Source: Pseudomonadota bacterium (GTDB taxonomy: Bacteria > Pseudomonadota > Gammaproteobacteria > Steroidobacterales > Steroidobacteraceae). From it: a DNA stretch of 64,000 bases. Position 1 is the stretch's first letter; each line of letters starts with the position of its first letter. The stretch lies in the NCBI GenBank assembly GCA_016713725.1, contig JADJOO010000001.1:120001-184000 (forward strand). The letters run 5' to 3'. A program made the position numbers and the translations under genes. Positions 59,218-64,000 of the stretch are shown here, piece after piece. Under the pieces are notes generated by a model. The model was not told the origin of the DNA. It made no database searches and saw only the letters and a list, made by a program, of their open reading frames with translations.

Positions 59218-60601
59218 GCACTTCTGCGCCCAGGTGGCGACCGATCTGCGCATTCGACAAGCGCGTGAGCTCGCCGTGCGGGAGGCCCTGCAGGGCGGCC
59301 CAGCCGGTCTCGAGGCTTTCTTCGAGCGTGCGCGCATTGGCCTGGTGGACGAACTGGCGCTCGAAGCGCTCGCCGAAGGCGAGAAATCTGCGGTCGGATT
59401 CGGGCAGGCCCTGCTCACCCATCACGCTCGCGAGCACGCGAACGCGCAGCGCGCGCGCGTAGGCGGCGAACAACTGATGAGCGAGCGCCGGATGGTCCGG
59501 GTCCGTGAACCCTTCACCGATGCCGGCATCCATCAGCCGCGACAGGCTCGGCAGCACTCGCACCGGCGGGTAGATGCCACGACGGTCGAGTTCGCGGTCC
59601 AGCACGATCTGGCCTTCGGTGATGTACCCCGTGAGGTCCGGGATAGGGTGCCCGATGTCGTCGCCGGGCATGGTGAGGATCGGCAATTGCGTCAAGGTGC
59701 CCGGTCGGCCGCGGATGCAGCCCGCCCGTTCGTAGAGCGACGCGAGGTCGGAATACATGTAGCCCGGGTAGCCCTTGCGGCCCGGGATCTCGCCGTGGCT
59801 CGCGGACACCTCGCGCAGGGCCTCGCAGTAGTTGGTCATGTCGGTGAGGATGACCAGCACGTGCCGTCCTTCCTCGAACGCGAGGTATTCGGCAGCGGTC
59901 AGCGCGTAGCGCGGGGCGAGCAGGCGCTGCATGCCCGGTTCGTCCGCGAGATTCAGGAACATGGCCGTGTGACCCAGCGCGCCACTCGATTCCATGGCGA
60001 GCCGGAACTGTTCGGCCGTGTCGTGCGGTACGCCGATGCCGGCAAAGACGACCGCGAAACTCTCTTCGCCCTGGGTGCCACGCAGTCGTGCCCGTTGGGC
60101 GATCTCTGCGGCCAACCGGTCGTGCGGCAAGCCGCCCGCGGAGAAGAGCGGCAGCTTCTGACCGCGCACGAGGCTGTTCATCACGTCGATGGTCGCGATG
60201 CCGGTTTCGATGAAATCCCGCGGCAAGGCGCGCCAGGCCGGATTGATTGCGAGACCTTCGATGCGGCGGCGTGATCGTGCCGCCACGGGCGGTCCACCGT
60301 CGAGCGGCCGTCCCACGCTGTCGAACACGCGGCCGAGCAGATGCGGGCCGACACCGAACAGCAGCGGCTCCGGATGCAGGCGAATACGCGTGCCCAGCAG
60401 TGCGAGCCCCGACGTCGACTCCAGCACCTCGATCACCATCGAGGACTCGTCCAGCGCGGCCACGCGCCCCAGCCGTGGCGGGCCAGTCCCGGCCAGCACT
60501 TCGACCGCGGAGTTGAGGCCTACGCGTGCTTCGCGCCGCGCAAAGAGCAACGGGCCTTCGATGCGGGTCACCGCATTCTCGAGCAGCAGGTCAGCCTGCA
60601 T
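59210..60601 (-). CDS. atpB: V/A-type ATPase subunit B
   Basis: 463 residues of the non-catalytic V-type B subunit. Family motifs: GRVFDSVGRPLDGGPP, PRDFIETGIATIDVMNSLVRGQKLP (split across the region), FSAGGLPHD and the Gly-rich part without a Walker A lysine, then YPGYMYSDLASLYERAG and TGYITEGQIVLDRELD. Start overlaps the A-subunit stop by 11 nt. Confidence 0.95.
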   Translation of the reverse strand: MQADLLLENAVTRIEGPLLFARREARVGLNSAVEVLAGTGPPRLGRVAALDESSMVIEVLESTSGLALLGTRIRLHPEPLLFGVGPHLLGRVFDSVGRPLDGGPPVAARSRRRIEGLAINPAWRALPRDFIETGIATIDVMNSLVRGQKLPLFSAGGLPHDRLAAEIAQRARLRGTQGEESFAVVFAGIGVPHDTAEQFRLAMESSGALGHTAMFLNLADEPGMQRLLAPRYALTAAEYLAFEEGRHVLVILTDMTNYCEALREVSASHGEIPGRKGYPGYMYSDLASLYERAGCIRGRPGTLTQLPILTMPGDDIGHPIPDLTGYITEGQIVLDRELDRRGIYPPVRVLPSLSRLMDAGIGEGFTDPDHPALAHQLFAAYARALRVRVLASVMGEQGLPESDRRFLAFGERFERQFVHQANARTLEESLETGWAALQGLPHGELTRLSNAQIGRHLGAEVHA

Positions 60602-62339
60602 GACTGGCCACCGTTTGCAGCTGGTCGAACTCGTAATCGATCTGGCGCGGCAAGTTGCCGCAGGCGCAGCAGGTCGTCCTCGCTGAACTCTTCACCGAGC
60701 CGTTGCAATTGCCGCAGCATCGGCATGGCCGCAAGCCGGGCCGGCGGCACGCCTGCCGCCACGGCGGCGTCGGCGCGATCGGCGAAGTGCAGCAGCACCG
60801 CGAGCATGGCGACCTGCCGTGCAGGCGAGCAGAAGCGGTCGGACTTCGAGAAGGACGACTGCCGCAGGAACCCTTCGTTGACGAGGTCCGCACAGAGCAG
60901 CCGTACCTGCTGCTGTGCCGGCAGCGCATCGCGGCCGACGATCCGGGCCATGCGCTCGAGGTGTGCCTGCGCCTCGAGCAGTTCAAGTACGCGCTGCCGT
61001 TGCACGAGCCAGTCGGGGTTGCCCGAGCGCATCCACCAGTCGGCGAGTTCCTGCACGTCCGAGCCATAGGACTGCAGGGGATGAATGGCAGGGTAGAAGC
61101 GGGCCTGCGCACGCTGACGGTCGAGGGCCCAGAAACAACGCACGTAGCGCTTGGTGTGCAGCGTCACCGGTTCGGAGAAGTCGCCGGACGGCGGGCTGAT
61201 CGCGCCGATGATCGTCACCGAGCCCTCGGTGCCGGCCAGCGACGTGACACGCGCTGCGCGTTCGTAGAATTCGGCGAGGCGCGAGCTCAGGTACGCGGGA
61301 TAACCGGCCTCGCCCGGCAACTCACCGAGGCGACCGGACACTTCGCGCAGCGCCTCGGCCCAGCGGCTGGTCGAATCCGCCATCAGCGCGACGTTGAGGC
61401 CCTGGTCACGGAAGTATTCGGCGACCGTGATCGCGGTGTAGATGCTCGCCTCGCGCGCCGCGACCGGCATGTTCGACGTGTTGGCGATGATGACCGTGCG
61501 TTCGGCGAGCGGCCGTCCGGTGCGTGGATCCTCAAGCCGTGGAAACTCGTCGAGCACCTCGGCCATTTCATTGCCGCGCTCGCCGCAACCGACGTACACG
61601 ATCATGTCCGCGTCACACCACTTCGCGAGCGCCTCCTGCAGCACCGTCTTGCCGGTGCCGAAGCCGCCGGGGATGGCCGCGCGCCCGCCGCGCGCCACCG
61701 GAAACAGGGTGTCGAGGATGCGCTGGCCCGTGATCATCGGCGCGTTGACGCCGAGCCGTTCACGCACCGGTCGTGACCGGCGCACGGGCCAGTCGTGCTG
61801 CATCGTGAGTTCGTGCCTGCGGCCGGTGTCGTCGACCAGCACGAGCAGCGTCTCGTCGTCGCGATGCTCCCCTGGTTCGACCAGTGCTTCCACGCGCCCG
61901 CTGGCCCACGGCGGCACCAGCAACGACTGCTGTCGCGGCGCAACTGTCCTGGCGAATACGGCGCCCGCGCTCAATGTGTCGCCGTTACGTACGGCGAATT
62001 CCAGGCGATGCCGCGCGACGCTGCGTTCGGCCGCGCCCGGCTGGATCTGAAAATCCGCCGCGCGCGACAACGGCCGCAGCAGGCCGTCGAAGATGCCGCC
62101 CAGCAGGTTCGGGCCCAGCGTCACGGACAGCGGGCGTTCGAGCCCGACCACCGTCACGCCTGGCTCGAGACCCGTCGTGTCTTCGTACACCTGCGCGACC
62201 AGTTCGTCGCCGCGCAACTGGATGACTTCACCGAGCAGGCGGCGCTCACCGACGGCCAGCGCCTCGAAAATGCTGAATGGCCCGTGGCGCAGGCCTTGAG
62301 CACCGGGCCGCCGACCCAGGTGATCCGTGCTTCGCTCAT
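60591..62339 (-). CDS. atpA: V/A-type ATPase subunit A (catalytic; two frameshifts)
   Basis: About 583 residues from ATG 62339 (MSEARITWVGGPVLKA). The frame changes near 62280 and again near 60655; the true C-terminus reads IDYEFDQLQTVASHAG. Catalytic P-loop GGFGTGKTVLQ, downstream GCGERGNEMAEVL, the V-type DSTSRWAEALREVSGRL and SGDFSEPVT. It hydrolyses or makes ATP in the catalytic hexamer with subunit B. Confidence 0.93.
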
Positions 62340-62983
62340 GGAGCGCGCTCCACCCGTCGTGCCGCGGCCTGGCTCTCGAACTCGGCGAGCAGTTCGGAGG
62401 CAATGCGCTCACGGGCGGCCAGCAGACCCGCGATCGTGGCATCGATGCAGGCGTCGCCCGCCCGGATGCGGAGTCCGGCGCCCAGGCCGTCCGTTGCCGT
62501 GACGGCGACGTTCGACTGGCCATCGAGTCGGCTCCGCACGAGCGGGCCGACATGGGCAAGCCACTGCGGATCGACTTCCACCTGCAGCCGATCCAGATGA
62601 CGCAGGCTGCGACTCGCTGACATGCAGGCGGCGTCGCACCAGCGCTCACGCGCAGCGGCATCGAGCCAGCGCGACTGCAATGCTGCGGGCAGGGCCTGCC
62701 ACGCGCGGTCGAGCAGATCGCGCAACGTGGCTTGCCGGCTGCGGCGCGCCTGCGTGTCGAGCGCGGCGCGCCGCCTTGCCAGCGCCATCTCGTCCTCACG
62801 CCGCGTGTCGACCACGGCCTGATGCACGCGCGTCCTCGCTTCCACTCTTGCCCGGCGGACGATATCGACCGCCTGCGTCCCGGCTTCGTCGCGGATGTGC
62901 CGCGTGCGCGACTCCCGCTCGCGCCCCAGCCGACGCAGCAGCGCGGTGGTTTGTGCTTCGAGCAGGCTTTCGACATCGTTCAT
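62336..62983 (-). CDS. V/A-type ATPase subunit E-like peripheral stalk protein
   Basis: 215 residues. The N-terminal half is a long charged helix rich in Arg/Glu (TALLRRLGRERESRTRHIRDE); the C-terminal half is a small alpha-beta domain. This matches the peripheral-stalk subunit E/F0F1 b-like protein. The position between F and A, and ATGA overlap with A, supports the assignment. Sequence similarity is weak, as usual for this subunit. Confidence 0.8.
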   Translation of the reverse strand: MNDVESLLEAQTTALLRRLGRERESRTRHIRDEAGTQAVDIVRRARVEARTRVHQAVVDTRREDEMALARRRAALDTQARRSRQATLRDLLDRAWQALPAALQSRWLDAAARERWCDAACMSASRSLRHLDRLQVEVDPQWLAHVGPLVRSRLDGQSNVAVTATDGLGAGLRIRAGDACIDATIAGLLAARERIASELLAEFESQAAARRVERAP

Positions 62984-63288
62984 CAGTCGATTCCCAGCGC
63001 GTTGCGCACCGTGCGCGCGAGATTGGGGGGCGTGCCCCGTCCGCGGATATCCGGAATGACGGCGAACAGCGGCGCGAGCGCCACGAGGGCGTGCTCCAGT
63101 TCCGAAACAGGCACGTAGTCGACCAGCGTGCCATCGAACAGCACGCAGTCGGGGCGCTCGGAGAACGCCTGACGCAGCATTTCGGCGGCGTCGCCCGCCG
63201 ACGCAACCCGAGTATCGACGCCGGCGAGGCGAAAGCCCGCCGCCGTCGCCTCGCCGCCGATGTAGACGACTTGTGCCACGTCAGCCAA
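62983..63288 (-). CDS. atpF: V/A-type ATPase subunit F
   Basis: 101 residues. Rossmann-like small protein with VVYIGGEATAAGFRLAGV at the N-terminus and FAVIPDIRGRG in the second half, as expected for subunit F, the regulatory stalk protein that binds D. It abuts E and overlaps the K gene by 8 nt. Confidence 0.88.
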   Translation of the reverse strand: MADVAQVVYIGGEATAAGFRLAGVDTRVASAGDAAEMLRQAFSERPDCVLFDGTLVDYVPVSELEHALVALAPLFAVIPDIRGRGTPPNLARTVRNALGID

Positions 63289-63634
63289 GCCGGTTGAGGA
63301 TCAGGATCGAGACGATCAGGCCATAGATTGCGATGCCCTCCGCGAGTCCGACCATCACGAGCACCCGGCCGAAGAGGTCAGGCTTCTCTGCAAGAGTGCC
63401 GAGGGCGGCGGTGCCGACCTGCGCCACCGCGTAACCCGCGCCAAGCGCCGCGAGCCCCGCTGCAAGTGCGGCAGAGGCAAAGCCCCAGCGGAGTACGTCG
63501 GGATCGGGTGGCACGACGGCAGCCGTCTCCGCTGCGAGTGCGGGCCAGGCGGCTATGAGTGTGAACGTAGCCACCGCGACGGTTGCCGTCGTTATCGTGG
63601 CGAGGGCAAGGATCCAGCGTGCGGGCAGTTTCAT
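63281..63634 (-). CDS. atpK: V/A-type ATPase membrane rotor subunit K (c-like)
   Basis: 117 residues: an N-terminal hydrophobic segment (possibly a signal) and one helical hairpin (WGFASAALAAGLAALGAGYAV and VLVMVGLAEGIAIYGLIVSI). The ion-carrying glutamate is Glu99 in GLAEGIAIYG. A Gln (VAQVG) in helix 1 and Tyr five residues after Glu99 recall Na+-binding c subunits, but the residue after Glu is Gly rather than Thr/Ser. Coupling ion therefore unresolved. Confidence 0.9.
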   Translation of the reverse strand: MKLPARWILALATITTATVAVATFTLIAAWPALAAETAAVVPPDPDVLRWGFASAALAAGLAALGAGYAVAQVGTAALGTLAEKPDLFGRVLVMVGLAEGIAIYGLIVSILILNRLG

Positions 63635-64000
63635 GGCGTGCCTCCGGGAAGCGAAGACGGCGGCGGCGTGAGCGGTTCGAAGCGTCGACCGCGCGCCGTC
63701 AGGAAGCGGATGAAGAATTCGAACAGCACGAGGCGTGTCGTCTGGATGCTGACGACGAGGCCTTCGAGCGCAATGATTGCCGCGTTGCCGATGATCAGGA
63801 CCGGCCAGTACCCCGGGCCCGCGGCTTCAGCCATGCCGACGATGGCCGAGCACAGTCCCGCGTGCGCCAGCGCAAACGCGCCGACGCGCACGAACGAAAC
63901 CGTGTTGACGCCGAGCTGCAGCAGTCGCTCCACCAATTCACCCGCAGCGCGCCCCACGGCCGCGATGCGTGCCGCGGGAGTGGTGAACGCTGCACCAGCC
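63631..64000 (-). CDS. atpI: V/A-type ATPase subunit I, C-terminal part (partial)
   Basis: The C-terminal 120 or so residues of the large a/I subunit; the gene runs off the right edge of the window. The segment RVGAFALAHAGLCSAIVGMAEA contains the family's HA-rich membrane helix, followed by ALEGLVVSIQTTRLVLFEFF, the conserved end of subunit I with its essential helix. The remaining operon genes, including subunit C, are probably further right. Confidence 0.9.
   Translation of the reverse strand, partial: AGAAFTTPAARIAAVGRAAGELVERLLQLGVNTVSFVRVGAFALAHAGLCSAIVGMAEAAGPGYWPVLIIGNAAIIALEGLVVSIQTTRLVLFEFFIRFLTARGRRFEPLTPPPSSLPGGTP

Overview
The window is GC-rich and almost fully coding. It most likely comes from a gammaproteobacterium: the order birA-coaX-SPOR protein-tRNA-Thr and the rRNA sequences fit that class. 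This is inference, and no closer placement is attempted. Its dominant theme is electron transfer through multiheme cytochromes: well over a dozen c-type cytochrome genes are present, enough to carry electrons from the quinone pool to the cell surface. Many conserved genes are split by one-base frameshifts (more than 20 in 64 kb). This is best explained by indel errors in the assembly, so such genes are annotated here as single reading units with the break points noted.

Region by region. 1-2.5 kb: 3' part of a 23S rRNA, 5S rRNA and a terminator. 2.5-5.5 kb: a PAS/sigma-54 activator facing away from an octaheme tetrathionate-reductase-like cytochrome, whose start is preceded by a near-consensus sigma-54 promoter. 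5.8-14 kb: a signalling and envelope block with a GAF/PP2C/ATPase phosphatase, a STAS antagonist, an ECF sigma and anti-sigma pair, a membrane-anchored octapeptide-repeat protein, a metallopeptidase-propeller-barrel protein and a PrsW-type intramembrane protease. 14-17.9 kb: a Uup-like ABC-F ATPase and a polytopic membrane protein. 17.9-24.8 kb: inner-membrane electron modules, namely an octaheme/FeS/NrfD/monoheme operon resembling the CbcSTU type, a NapC/NirT-type cytochrome and a CbcL-like multiheme-cytochrome b fusion. 24.9-27.4 kb: a FeoA-FeoB fusion with a candidate Fur box.

27.5-33.6 kb: housekeeping genes (CtlX-like hydrolase, PlsY, BirA, CoaX, SPOR protein, tRNA-Thr, bactofilin) with two tandem monoheme cytochromes between coaX and the SPOR gene. 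34.3-41.5 kb: a tight hydrogenase-maturation operon hypC-A-B-D-F-(radical SAM)-E with no hydrogenase structural gene in view. 42.2-56.1 kb: the extracellular electron-transfer locus, with four different OmcA/MtrC-type decaheme lipoproteins (three with collagen-like Gly-X-Y spacers), a decaheme MtrA-type cytochrome and an MtrB-type porin. 56.1-58.5 kb: an SDR/DUF2867 protein and a UbiA-type prenyltransferase. 58.6-64 kb: a V/A-type ATPase operon (I-K-F-E-A-B-D) running off the right edge.

Working model (inference): quinol electrons enter the periplasm through the CbcSTU-like, CbcL-like and NapC-like modules, pass through small periplasmic cytochromes to MtrA, cross the outer membrane inside MtrB, and reach extracellular acceptors through the decaheme lipoproteins. 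Hydrogenase (elsewhere in the genome), Fe(II) uptake and the V-type ATPase would fit a metal- and hydrogen-linked lifestyle.
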